DNA from: Emiliania huxleyi CCMP1516
Taxonomy: Eukaryota; Haptophyta; Isochrysidales; Noelaerhabdaceae
Direction of reading: 5' to 3'
Length of the DNA: 64,000 nt
Assembly: GCF_000372725.1 (NCBI RefSeq)
Contig: NW_005199363.1
Span: forward strand, 575,879-639,878
Shown here: positions 36,621 through 46,038 of the stretch, in pieces
Layout: each line of letters opens with the position of its first letter
Position numbering within the stretch: the first letter of the stretch is position 1
The notes under the pieces: generated by a model
What the model saw: the letters and a program-made list of their open reading frames with translations, nothing else
Told to the model about the DNA's origin: nothing
Databases searched by the model: none
Translations under genes and position numbers: made by a program

Positions 36621-38678
36621 TCACGACATGACGGAAAAGGATAGCGTCGGCTGGCGGAGACCGCGGTCGGCCCGTGCGGCCGTGGCGCCACGGCCGCTGC
36701 CGCACGCCCCGCCGGGGCAGTGAATCGGGTAGTACTTCGGGAAGAGGTCGCGCGACGCGGCGCGTTTCATCTGCCCGTGCCTCCCGGCCGGCGACAGCGG
36801 GCCGTCCCTCTCCTCCGCCACGAATCTCGTCCAGTCGCGCTTCGCCCAGCCCCGTCCTGCCGCGGGCGGCGGCGAGGCGGGCGCCGCAGCCCCCTCGAGA
36901 GCGTCGATGGCCCACGCGCGCTGCGCCGGCGCAACGATGGCGCGGTCGCCAAACAGAGACGCCGCCAAAGGGCCGTCCTCTCTCCAGGGCCCCTCCTCGC
37001 CCAGCAGGGGGCGGCCGTCGGCGGCGCAGGCAGCCCACAGAGACGCAAGGAAGGTGCGCGCCTCCAGCAGAGGCACACACGCGGCCTGCTGCACCTGCGC
37101 GCTCAATACGCATACCTCAGGGCGGGAAGACGGTCTTGTGCAGCGTATTCAGAGCACCGCGTGAAGACAACGGACAGGAAGACAGTGAATACAGTGCAGC
37201 GGAACACAGTTGAATACGCGGCCTCTCGAGCGCTGGTTGGCGAGACAAGAGCACGACTTCTGCCTCTAGCCTGCCGCACAACAAAGCGGCACATCTACTG
37301 CTGCACCTCGCCGTTGTGCTTGAGCGAGATGGCGACCAGTCTGAGACTGCCCTCGGCGGGCCCGCGGGGCGAATAGTCCACCATCATGTGCTCCGCAAAG
37401 CAGCGAGGGTGGTGGGGCAAGTCACTCCCTCCCCCCCTGCCCTTGAGCAGGAGCGGAGACACGTACACAGCACGCTCGCCCGGCACGACTGATGCGGCCC
37501 GGCAGTCTTCGCACTCGCCGCAGACACCGCAGCCCAGCCCTCCGAGGGGGATGGCGTGGACAATGCGACCCTCCCGCTCGTTGGCGTTGTGCTGGTCGCA
37601 GTACGCGCAGAGCCGCCGGCGCGCGACGCAGAAGCGGCACATGTCTGCGATGGTCGGCCTACCAGCTTCGGGTAATCTCGGGTAATCTCGGGTAATCTCG
37701 GGTAATCTCGGGTGATCTCGGGTAATCTCGGCACGTGTCTGCGATGGTCGGCTTACGTGTTGAATACGCATACCTCGGGGCGGGGAGACGGTCTCGTGCA
37801 GCGTATTCAGAGCACCGCGTGGAGACAACGGAGGGGAGGACAGTGGGATGCAGCGGAATACAGCGGAGTACGTGTTCCCTCGTCCTCTCGAGTGCTGGTT
37901 GGGAGAGAAGAATACGTGTTCCGCGTCTAGGAGCAGGACGGTCGCCTGCCGCGCGCCGGCGCGGTGCCGAGCCAGACTCGAGTCGCGCCAGGTGCAAGGG
38001 GAACCGTGGGCGGCGCACTGCCCGCACCCCGCTGCCCTGCCGGCGCTGCGGGCTGCGCTGCCGACGCTGCAGACTCTGTCGGCCGTGCCGGCGGCGCTGT
38101 CGGCTGCGCTGCCGGCGGCGCACTCGCGACCTGCGCTGTCGGCGTTGTTGAACTGTCCGCACCGTCGAGCGTCGCCTGGTACGCCACAAGCTTCGGGATG
38201 GAGCCCGTCGCTCGGAAGGCGGCCATCTTTTCGAAGGACGCCTTAAGGTAAGGGAAGGGAAGGTAAACTTCTCCACACACACGAGGTGGCGGGGCAAGGG
38301 CCAGGCTAGTCCCTCGCGAGCCTTGCCGACATTCGCGAGCTTCTTCTCCCCAGAGATACTGACCGTCTCGGCGGTGACGGCAAAGGCGCAGGCGGCGAAC
38401 GCCTGCGCCGCCTTGCGGTAAGCCGAGCCCTTGGTGCCGGCGTTCTCCGGCTCCGCCTTGAAGGTGGCGTCCGCGAGGACCCAGAAGACGTCGACGAGGT
38501 CCTGATTCCCCGCGTGCTGCGCCGTCGGCTTCTTGGCGTCGGCGAGAGCGATGCGTCGGCGCGTCTCGCTGGGCAGAATGTGTGTGCGTGGGTGTGTGCG
38601 TGGTGGATGCTCGACACCACTCCTCGGTGCGCCTGCAGAGGAGGGGCGCAGCGAGGACGTCAGCGAGCCAGCTGTCAT
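36621..38678 (-). CDS. Pol-beta-type HhH plus PARP-type zinc-finger protein (DNA repair-like), multi-exon
   Basis: The 5' part (to 38322) gives NQDLVDVFWVLADATFKAEP, KGSAYRKAAQAFAACAFAVT and ISGEKKLANVGK. After a GC-AG intron (38242-38321) comes ASFEKMAAFRATGSIPKLVA. Together these form the N-terminal helix-hairpin-helix domain of DNA polymerase beta/lambda type. A Pro/Ala linker follows. Exons around 37640-37317 encode DMCRFCVARRRLCAYCDQHN and CGECEDCRAASVVPGERAVY...HHPRCFAEH, a C-x2-C-x30-H-x2-C PARP-type finger. The exon 37094-36621 starts VQQAACVPLLEARTFLASLW and ends after FPKYYPIHCPGGACG. No polymerase or PARP catalytic domain is visible. It probably binds DNA ends or nicks. The start (38678) is uncertain because a TTCTGCCCAG acceptor-like site lies at about 38577. 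Confidence 0.65.
37095..37316 (-). other. intron = introner-like family B, copy B2; 11-bp duplication
   Basis: Donor GAG|GTGCAGCAGTAG and acceptor GCGCAG|GTGCAGCAGGCC. CTGCTGCACCT lies at 37086-37096 and 37308-37318. The interior matches the HPAT intron 2 element (CTCTTGTCTCGCCAACCAGC, GCTCGAGAGG, CACGC GGTGCTCTGAATACGC, CTTCCCGCCC). Phase 0 on both sides, frame preserved. Confidence 0.8.
37637..37756 (-). other. intron with 26-bp duplication around a GGGTAATCTC array
   Basis: 37637-37662 and 37731-37756 match at 24 of 26 positions. Between them six tandem copies of GGGTAATCTC (complement GAGATTACCC) form the filler. The coding frame GRPTIADMCRFC resumes in the gene-proximal copy. Confidence 0.75.
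37755..37945 (-). other. introner-like family B, copy B3
   Basis: On the coding strand: ATTCTTCTCTCCCAACCAGC, ACTCGAGAGG, CGTTGTCTCCACGCGGTGCT, CTGAATACGCTGCACGAGAC, CCCGCCCCGAGG. Same order and sense as B1 and B2. Its exact splice ends were not resolved. Confidence 0.7.
38242..38321 (-). other. intron = introner-like family A, copy A3
   Basis: An 80-bp GC-AG intron (GGCAAG|GCTCGCGAGG ... CCTTAAG|GCGTCC) that is almost entirely family A sequence (CTTGCCCCGCCACCTCGTGT, GTGTGGAGAAGTTTACC, TTCCCTTACCTTAAG). Removing it joins the two halves of the HhH domain in frame (VGK-ASFEKM). This is the best evidence that family A acts as an introner. Confidence 0.82.
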
Positions 38679-39330
38679 GCTCGAGAGGTGTTTGTATCGT
38701 CTCGGAGACGCGGTGTGTGCTCGCGGGGTCGGGAAGGGTCTCACTGGTTTATCGTGGGGAGTTGGGTATAGGTATTCTAGGTACCGCGCAGTGGGAAGGG
38801 GGAGGGGGGAGAGGCTGCGAAGGGCGAGGGGGGGTGGAAGGGGGTGGGCCGTGCTGTGCCACCTGCCTCGTGCGCACCTCTATTCTGCTCCGGAGTGACT
38901 CGCCACCGCCATCCCTGGGCCCACTGGGCAGTCGTGTGAGGGGCCGCCCCCTAGTCTTGCGAGGGGTGGCTGCTAACCTCGCGTGGGTAGGAGGTGCTCT
39001 GCGAACTGCCTCGCGCGAGGGGCGTGTGGCATCTCTCGCGAGTCTTGGAATAGTCTTCCCTGACCCCGCCTGCCTGCCCGCCTGCCCTGCCCGGCTGGCT
39101 GATAAGATCTTTTCACCTTGACTTGGTGGAGTACAGACGCGGGGGGCGTGTGGCTGAGACTGAACTGGCTCGCCTGCCAACCTCGAAGGGGCTGCCGTCC
39201 ACCCGTCGCTGCCCAGGCCGGGGGAGGGGGGGGAGACCTCCTGTTCCTCGCGGAACGGGAGTAGGCCCCTCCTTGCCCGGTCAGGAAGCAGGGCGGTGGT
39301 CGTGCCATCGTCGCTTCGAAGGCCAATCGT
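38679..39330. other. intergenic, nothing recognised
   Basis: GC-rich open frames overlap on both strands, for example 38582-39121 plus and 38749-39180 minus, without recognisable domains. Confidence 0.5.
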
Positions 39331-39830
39331 GCTCTGTACTGCTACGCATATGCACGGAGGCCCATATGCATACGCATCACATTACGCCCTCTCGGGAATA
39401 CGTAAACTCGGTGCGTGTACGTCACTTGCCAGTCCAAATGCGTCGCATTACGCAGCCCGTCGAACGCCCCCCCCTTCAAAAATAAATAGAAAACGTCAAT
39501 ACATACACGTAATCATCGCGTGCGTGGCGGTGCGATGGCCCTGTGGTTGCCTCATACGTACCACGTGTCACGTATACGGATTATGGATCTCCGCCGGTGC
39601 GCCGCGGCCCGCGGAGGGCGGGGCGTCTTCGACGTATCACGTATCCGCATTACGCATACGTCCTTTTCACCGCAAAGCTTTGCCCCGGGGACGGTGCAAT
39701 GGCCCGCGCGGCGGGTGCCTTACGTACCACGTCTCACGTTTCCGGATTATGTATCTCGCCCCGCGCGCCCCCGAGCCCCCCCCCCCCCTTACGTATCACG
39801 CATACGCATTACGCATTACGTATTTTTCTT
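39330..39830. repeat. cluster of ACGTA/TACGCATTACG motifs upstream of the AP2 gene
   Basis: Repeated strings such as TACGTACCACGTGTCACGTA, ACGTATCACGTATCCGCATT, TACGTACCACGTCTCACG and ACGTATCACGCATACGCATT occur at about 39556, 39630, 39720 and 39790, separated by GC-rich spacers. They contain ACGT cores (CACGTG, TACGTA), the sort bound by bZIP/bHLH factors. They could equally be a degenerate satellite. Confidence 0.55.
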
Positions 39831-39949
39831 TTTGTGCTCGCCAAAACAGATGATTGCCTGGCAAATGTTCAGGCCACTCGCAGCCTTGTTTTACTCCAAT
39901 ACGAATCCCAATTGTCAAACTTGCGAATCTACGTGCGTTGCATGAATGC

Positions 39950-40462
39950 ATGATGGCCCCGCCGCGGACCGCGTCGTCAGAGGGCGTTGTGCTGATCCCA
40001 GAAACCCTCAAGAACAGCACGACTGGCTACAAGAATGTGAGCTACAGCCGCCGCAGCAAGAAGTTCGTGGCGGAGGTGCAGGGTGCCGGCAAGCGTGTCC
40101 ATCTCGGCTCCTTCGACACCGCCGAAGAGGCGGCCACCGCCTACGCTCGCTCGGCGTACGGCCGCGCCGACGCCGCCAAGCTGCTGCAGCCCCGCGCTGC
40201 TCCCACTGCCGATGGCCTCGAGGCGATACGGCATCCGTCGCCGCCGCCGCCCTCGCCGCCGCCGCCCTCACCACCCTGGCTGCCGCCCCCTCCTCCACCC
40301 TGGCCGCCACCACGGCCGCCGTCTCCACCCCAGCCTCCCCCACAGCCGCCACGGCCGCCATATCCATTCCCACCACCGCCGCGCATACAACCCGGGACGA
40401 AAAACGAACGCACACCAAGGCAAAGCGTGAGGACACGATTTCGAATTTCGGAGGTCATCTGA
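39950..40462 (+). CDS. AP2/ERF-domain protein with proline-rich, repeat-derived tail
   Basis: ATG at 39950 (or 39953). Residues ~15-70: VLIPETLKNSTTGYKNVSYS, RRSKKFVAEVQGAGKRVHLG and SFDTAEEAATAYARSAYGRA, the AP2 DNA-binding fold (three beta strands then a helix with WAAxIR-type positions replaced by FVAEV and AATAYARSAYG). A Pro/Ser-rich stretch (SPPPPSPPPPSPPW) follows. The last ~25 codons (from 40391) lie inside a dispersed repeat that also occurs at 49741-49879, so the C-terminus is probably transposon-derived or the true end lies in another exon. Likely a nuclear transcription factor. Confidence 0.75.
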   Translation: MMAPPRTASSEGVVLIPETLKNSTTGYKNVSYSRRSKKFVAEVQGAGKRVHLGSFDTAEEAATAYARSAYGRADAAKLLQPRAAPTADGLEAIRHPSPPPPSPPPPSPPWLPPPPPPWPPPRPPSPPQPPPQPPRPPYPFPPPPRIQPGTKNERTPRQSVRTRFRISEVI

Positions 40463-40514
40463 GCAAAATTGGGCCCGCTCAGGTGTGGAAAAAATTATTA
40501 TCGGATCGAATCGG
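40391..40514 (+). repeat. dispersed ~125-bp repeat, copy 1
   Basis: GACGAAAAACGAACGCACAC, GAGGACACGATTTCGAATT, TGAGCAAAATTGGGCCCGCT and GTGTGGAAAAAATTATTAT also occur, inverted, at 49741-49879 with few differences. Confidence 0.85.
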
Positions 40515-40654
40515 CCTCGTGGTCGTCAGTGGCGAAAACCCCAGCTGGGCCCACGGGCCGCCGAAGGACGAGGTGGTGTCGCGCGCTAGGTCCTAACAGT
40601 GATCCAAAATAGGTGGATTCGTTCAACTTCGCGGCCAAACACACACATATCATC

Positions 40655-41872
40655 TTAGGACCGCTCCGACACCGCCAGGTATCGGCCGAGCCACAGGAAG
40701 AAGGGGCCGACCCAGAGATCGCTGAGCACGCCCGGCGAGCAGAAGTGCACGCAGTCGATCTGGTACCGGTCCTTCCTCCGCGGGAAGTTCACGTGCGCGT
40801 CCCACTGCGGCACCAGCGCGTCGTAGGTCGCGAACACGGGCACGCCCGCCGCGCGGAGGAGGGGGTTGGCCACGCGATTGCGCCAGTTCTGCCGCGCCGC
40901 GGTCGCGGCGTCGAGCGGTCGGCAGCAGTATGTCGATTTCCCGTCGCAGCGCCGAGCCTGCTCCGCGTCGTCCGGGCGCTTCCACGAGCCGTTGTCGTCG
41001 GGGCCGAGGCGCATGAAATGCGCGGGCGTCGTCTCCCGCCACACGACGAGCGGCGCGGAGCGATTCGCGCCGCGCGCCTCGCGGGCGGCGGCGGCGATCG
41101 CCGCGAGGACGCGCTTCACGGCGCTCTCGTGCTCGGCGCGCGTGCCGTGGTGCATGCCGACGTTGATCACGTGGACGCCCGGCTGGTCGAGCCCGAATTC
41201 GGGTCTGTCGCCGAGGTACTCGAGCTTGCCGCCCGACCGGAGCGTCGCGGACGCGCGCGCGATCTGGCAGCGGTGCCCCCGGGGCGGCGACGCCCACGCG
41301 ATGCGCTCGCTGCGGTAGCTCGCGTCCGACGGGCAGTTGCTAAAGGTATCGTTGACGCTGCGCCACACGAGCTTCGCGTCGGTGACCTCGTCGATGACGC
41401 TGCACACGACCTCGATGAAGTGCTGCCGCGAGATGGAGTCGCCCGCGAACGTGAGGCGCCTCGCTCGCCGCAGCGCCGCGAGGACCGCCGCCGTCTCGTT
41501 TCCGCGCGCCGCGGCGAGCGCGCCGCCCAGCGCGCAGCCCGCGACCGGCTCCACGCGCCGCGCCGCGAGCGCGGCGCTGCGGTTCGCGGCCGCGGCCGAG
41601 TGGGTCCGGCAGTCGTGCGGAGGCTCGCGGAAGGCGCACGCCGTCCGGAGCCACTCGTCGCCGACGCCCGCGTACGGCGGCGACGCCGTGGCGTTGCCGG
41701 CGAGGTCCGCGGCGCTGAAATACGGCGCGCGCGGCTGCCAGCGGCCCGCGAGCGTCGCGTCCGCGCGCGCGTCGGCCGTCGAGCATTCGCCGTCGCCGTC
41801 GACCGTGATGTTGAGGCAGAGGCCACTCGAGCGCGCGACCAGCGCCAGCGTCACAGGCCGGGCTAAAGGCAT
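40655..41872 (-). CDS. PC-esterase / TBL-like SGNH acetyltransferase family protein
   Basis: The start at 41872 gives 405 aa: MPLARPVTLALVARSSGLCL, a signal-peptide-like N-terminus. The GDS motif is in RLTFAGDSISRQHFIEVVCS, GxH-like residues are in VHVINVGMHHGT, and the C-terminal DxxH is in YQIDCVHFCSPGVLSDLW. These Ser-Asp-His catalytic landmarks mark the PC-esterase/trichome-birefringence-like (TBL) family, which O-acetylates wall or surface polysaccharides in the Golgi. CWRxC/NxT-rich sequence (NETA, NRSA, NDTF) supports a lumenal location. Single exon. A longer in-frame extension to 42514 is low complexity and unlikely. Confidence 0.75.
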   Translation of the reverse strand: MPLARPVTLALVARSSGLCLNITVDGDGECSTADARADATLAGRWQPRAPYFSAADLAGNATASPPYAGVGDEWLRTACAFREPPHDCRTHSAAAANRSAALAARRVEPVAGCALGGALAAARGNETAAVLAALRRARRLTFAGDSISRQHFIEVVCSVIDEVTDAKLVWRSVNDTFSNCPSDASYRSERIAWASPPRGHRCQIARASATLRSGGKLEYLGDRPEFGLDQPGVHVINVGMHHGTRAEHESAVKRVLAAIAAAAREARGANRSAPLVVWRETTPAHFMRLGPDDNGSWKRPDDAEQARRCDGKSTYCCRPLDAATAARQNWRNRVANPLLRAAGVPVFATYDALVPQWDAHVNFPRRKDRYQIDCVHFCSPGVLSDLWVGPFFLWLGRYLAVSERS

Positions 41873-43223
41873 CACAGGTGAGTGCCGTCTTTGAGAGCGG
41901 GGAAAACACAAGAATTTTAAGACGCCGTCGCTGATCCCCCCCCCCCCCTTGGCGCCTCGTCTTTTCCTACCAAACAGCGCGATCTGGGGCGGGGCGTCAA
42001 GCGTATGGGGTGGGGCTACATACGCTCGCGGGGCTCCCCGACGCGGCGGGCCTCGTGCCGATGGACCCAGCCGAGGTGCCGCACCAGTTGGAGCGGCGCC
42101 GACGCGCCTCGCGCGACCACCAGCCAGCTTTTCGAGGGGCCCGAGGACGGTGCGTCGAGAGAGCTGACACTCAAAGTAGCTGTCGAGTTTTTTGCCTCTT
42201 TTTGAGCGATGCTGCTGCACACCCAGCCCACCAGTGATACTAGACGCACCAGATTCACCCCGTCGCGAGCTTGACCGCCACCCCGGTGACCGCCCACAGG
42301 TGGCTGTTCGCGGCTGCGGCGGGCGTGCCGCTCGAGCGGACCAGGCTGAAGCCACCTCAGGACCCCACCTCGAGCCGGTGGCGCCACCCGCGACGCTGCC
42401 CGCCTTCGCCGCGCCAGCCGCCGGCTCGCTGCAGCCGCCGCGCGCGGTGCCCGAACACCGGCGTGCCCGTCGGCTCGCCTTCTCGCGCCGCCCCTTCGCG
42501 CAAAGCCCGCTCACGCCGCGCGTAGGGATCCCTACTCAGCTATCGGCGCGACATCACCCCCGCGCAGGCACCTCGCGACGGGTCGACGCACTCGTGCGGC
42601 TCAACGCAGAACTACGGAGCGACCTCCGCCGCGGCTCGGCGCTGCCCATGGCAGCAACAGGTGCCGCCCCACCACCCGCCTGCTGCCTCTGCCTCTCTCA
42701 GCCCTGCGACCCCTCCGCCAATGCACACCTCGAACGCGACGTCAGATCCCGCCGTGACTGGCAACATTCGCGGCGATGAGGCCTCCGCCAGCACTGATCG
42801 TCACAAACTACACCTTTTTGCCCTTTGCAGGTGAGCGGACCAAAGAGGGAATGACCTTTTGGCGCGGCGCTGCTATGTGCCTGCGCGCTCATGGCGCCTT
42901 CAGGGGTGCGCCTGCGGTGTGTAGACTGCGGGGCGCCGCGATAGCGCGGCGCCGACGGTTGTGTCGCGCACTGTCACACCCACGACACGGTCACAGTGTG
43001 TGTGCAGTGCGTCCACTCCGGCGACCGTGACGCCGTCGGCGCTCGTCAAAAACATCTACTGTGGAGCTCTAAGTGTGGTTACGTGTTGTACTAGTGATGT
43101 TGCACTAGGCGGCCCGTTTTTAGCAAAAAGAAGATACCACATCGCGCGTGGTCATCGAAAAACCGCATGTTCGCCCGTCTGGGACCTCTTCGTACGGCTC
43201 CAAAAACCGCTCCTTAACGACGA
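41873..43223. other. 1.35 kb without a confident gene
   Basis: Open frames on both strands (for example 42192-42779 plus) are Arg/Pro/Ser-rich and lack domains. No repeats of note apart from a C10 run near 41938-41949. Confidence 0.45.
41910..41916 (-). promoter_or_regulatory. AAGAATT motif upstream of the TBL-like gene
   Basis: 38-44 bases before the ATG at 41872. Confidence 0.35.
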
Positions 43224-44594
43224 CTACGCGGCCCGACGGTCGATCTGCGCCTTCTCAGCGGTGGAGGGGATGTGGGCGGTACGTGCGGACCGCGTGGTGC
43301 TGCGATGGCTTGACACGGTTCTCTCCAGATAGGGCGTGTCTACGTCGCTCACAGCATCGATCGAGAGGCCCGTGCTCCACGTGTTTGGGCGCGACTGGGA
43401 AAGCTTGGGGCTTAGGCTGAGGCGCAAGTCGGAGATCGCTGCGACGGAGCCGAGGCCAGCACCGAACGAGCCGACCACGAGCGAGTGCCTTCCCGACGTC
43501 AGCGACTTGCGGCTCAGCCGGCCCCTCAGAATAGACCCCTGGGTGCGATCTCCTCGCAGCTGCGAGAGCATGGGGCGGGGCGGCAAGCTCGTGGCCGACT
43601 CGGCGGCGTCGCTCGACGTACTTCCCGAATGGCCACTCCCGCCCTCCGCTCCGCGCTCTAGCTCGAGAGCAGCCTTGTCGCTCTCATCGCTGCTGCCCTC
43701 CTCGTCACCCCCCGGCTCCGCGCCGACCGAGCTGAAGTACGAGAGACCGACGAGCCCGACCGTCGCAGTGACCACCCCGCACGCGTATGCCCAGAGGTCC
43801 CCCGAAGACAGAGACTCAAACTCGTCGAGCAGGATGCCGCCGGCCGACGTGGTGCACACGATGAGCAAGAACTGGTAGGCCGGCACGGCGAGCGCCACAG
43901 CCGCACCGACGAGAGTACGGTTGAGGAGGGTCAGGTGCAGCGGCGCCGAGACGCAGAGGCCGAGGAGCGCCAGCGCGAGTGGCACGGCAGTCGCGGGGAA
44001 GGCAGAGGCGGTGGTCGAGACGACCTTAAGCATCAGTTGGGAGATGCAGCCAGTGGCCGCCGCGGCGAAGGCGGAGATCAGCGGCAACACCGAGGACTTG
44101 TCGCTGACTCCGCAGACGCTCTTGGAGAGAACGAGAGCCGCGGTGATCAAGGCAGCGGCAGCAAAGAGCGCAAAGCGCGGGCGCGTATACGCCGCCAGGA
44201 GTGCGGGCAGCGAAGGCGCGCTCTCCTCGTGCGGGCCGAATGTGGATACGAGAGTCACGCCCAGCAGAACCAAAGCGATGCACGCGAGGTCCGCGCGCTC
44301 CAGCCTCTCTGCTGGAGAGGTGAGCAGGCCGCTGGCAGCCAGGAGCAACGAGAACGCGATGGTCAGGCCAGCGAAGGGCGCGACGACCGAGAGCGGCAGG
44401 ACCCCGAGGACCGCCACCTCGACGACTGTTGCAAGGATGCCGAGCAGCACGAACCCCGCAATCCACTTTGGATTCCGCCACGGTGGGAGGTCCGGTCGGC
44501 TGTCGCCGGCCGCCTTCATCAACAGCAAGCCAGAGGCGCTGCAGAAGCAGCCGACGGGCAGCAGCAGCATCCCCGCGCTGCGCGAAAGCGGCAT
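43224..44594 (-). CDS. NIPA-like magnesium transporter (DMT superfamily)
   Basis: Start at 44594, MPLSRSAGMLLLPVGCFCSA; 456 aa. About nine hydrophobic helices: LLLPVGCFCSASGLLLMKAA, WIAGFVLLGILATVVEVAVL, PLSVVAPFAGLTIAFSLLLA, ADLACIALVLLGVTLVSTFG, FALFAAAALITAALVLS, AFAAAATGCISQLMLKVVST, PLALALLGLCVSAPLHLTLL, VALAVPAYQFLLIVCTTSAG and LWAYACGVVTATVGLVGLSY. The order and the PLSVVAPFAG and VPAYQFLLIVCTTSAGGILL segments match NIPA proteins (PLGALNVV..., VPIYYVMFTTFTILAS...). The C-terminal ~130 residues are acidic and Ser-rich, cytoplasmic and probably regulatory. It would transport Mg2+ or a related ion at the plasma or endosomal membrane. Confidence 0.8.
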   Translation of the reverse strand: MPLSRSAGMLLLPVGCFCSASGLLLMKAAGDSRPDLPPWRNPKWIAGFVLLGILATVVEVAVLGVLPLSVVAPFAGLTIAFSLLLAASGLLTSPAERLERADLACIALVLLGVTLVSTFGPHEESAPSLPALLAAYTRPRFALFAAAALITAALVLSKSVCGVSDKSSVLPLISAFAAAATGCISQLMLKVVSTTASAFPATAVPLALALLGLCVSAPLHLTLLNRTLVGAAVALAVPAYQFLLIVCTTSAGGILLDEFESLSSGDLWAYACGVVTATVGLVGLSYFSSVGAEPGGDEEGSSDESDKAALELERGAEGGSGHSGSTSSDAAESATSLPPRPMLSQLRGDRTQGSILRGRLSRKSLTSGRHSLVVGSFGAGLGSVAAISDLRLSLSPKLSQSRPNTWSTGLSIDAVSDVDTPYLERTVSSHRSTTRSARTAHIPSTAEKAQIDRRAA

Positions 44595-44700
44595 GTTGAC
44601 CTCAATGGTGCCCACTATGTACCCCCAGACCCCCATACCCCATACAGTTGTACCCCCATACATGTGTACTCACTCACTCACCCCCATACACCTTCCTCCG
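44595..44700. repeat. CCCCCATACA low-complexity tract
   Basis: Repeated ACCCCCATACA / ACCCCCAGAC / CACTCACTCA strings directly upstream of the NIPA-like start, in its 5' flank. Confidence 0.6.
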
Positions 44701-44841
44701 GCCATGCTGCAGCTCTCGCTGCCCGTCGTTGTCGGATTCTATAGTGAGATCTATCACATCCCGCAAATCTCCGTCTTTTGCCTTGAAGGGATCTTGTATG
44801 ATCCCCCTCTGGGGAATGATTATGACTTGCGTCGCGCCGAC

Positions 44842-46038
44842 TCAATTCCGCATGGGCGCCGTCCCGTTCCAGCGGAAACCCACGCCCCAGTGGTCGGACG
44901 CCTGCCACACGCCGCCGCGCGCGCCCAAGCCGGCGGGGCACGCGCCCCAGATGTACGCGAAGGGCGCGAGCCCGGACTCGGGCGGCGGGTCGAGCGAGTG
45001 CCTGCCTCGCAGCGTGGTGCGGTGGAGCACGCGCAGGCCGGCCGCGGCGGACGCGTCGTGCGCGCCGCTCGCCGCGCGGTGCGACACTGCGAGGTTGTCG
45101 AGGAGGAGCAGGTCGTGCCGGCGGTAGGTGTGGTGCGCGCGGTGCGGCGCCTGCTCTCCGCCGCGAGGAGGCGTGAGGAGGCGCGCGCTCGTCCGGCGAG
45201 GTCATCAGCTGCGGTGCGGGCGCTGCCGACGAGAGCAGCGCCTCCAGCTGCCCCGCGAGCCGGCGCACCGCCCCGCGGCCCAGCAGCCGGTGTCCGAGCG
45301 CGGCGCTCGGCGCGACGGCCGGGTCCATCGCCTCGAGGGGCGGCGCCGGGAGCGATGGGGCGGTCGGCCAGCGCACGACGGCGCCTACGCTCGCCCCCAA
45401 ACAGGGTTCCTCCCCTCTCCGGGCGGCTCGCCGGCGGCCCCTTCTCTCTGGGGCGGCCCGCCCGTCTGGCCGAGGTGGACAAAGAGCGTCCTGCGGCCTG
45501 TGCGAGGGTGGAGGTGGACGAGCGGGTGGACGGCGCCGGAGTAGGCGTTGACAGTCGCCAGCCGGCTCCACGCCTACGGAAGGACGTGACCGGGCTCAAC
45601 AGAGAGCTCGTGGCGCGCGGTCGCTGTCTCCCGCGGGCCCGCCGCCTCCCGCTGCGCCGCCGGCAGGGCGTCAAAGGCGGCGGCGAGGTGGGACATCTCG
45701 GTCCCGCCGCCGACGCGGGGCACGGCCTGCGCGTGGAAGAGCACGTGCGAGAATACCCGCCGCTCGAAGCTTCCGTCGGCGTGCCACTGCGGCCCGACTC
45801 GCACGACTCCGTGCTCCTCCCGGTTTGACAGCCGCAGGATATCGCAGTGCGCGGCGGCGGCGTGGCAGGTGTGCTCGGCGGCAAGCCCGCCAAAGTACTC
45901 GCTCACCGCACGCAGCGCCGTGCCTGGCAGAGACTGGTTCCGAAAGACCAGGTAGCCGTGCTCCGCTGCGGCGTCGGCGAGGCAGGCGAGGACTCGCGCC
46001 GTCGGCCGGTGGCCAGCGAGGTTTGGCAGCCCGTGCAC
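44842..46038 (-). CDS. TauD/TfdA-type 2-oxoglutarate dioxygenase, multi-exon
   Basis: The upstream exon (46038 to ~45590; open frame continues 5' to about 46100 without an ATG) has VLACLADAAAEHGYLVFRNQ, HCDILRLSNREEHGVVRVGP and QWHADGSFERR with the H-x-D iron ligands, then FHAQAVPRVGGGTEMSHLAA. A second exon (~45565-45450) gives SRLATVNAYSGAVHPLVHLH, PRTGRRTLFVHLGQTGG. The last exon (~45130-44842) gives YRRHDLLLLDNLAVSHRAAS with the second His, RVLHRTTLRG with the oxoglutarate-binding Arg, and ends APMRN-stop. All catalytic residues are visible. The substrate cannot be deduced. The start codon and one internal exon (45150-45400) remain unresolved. Confidence 0.72.
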
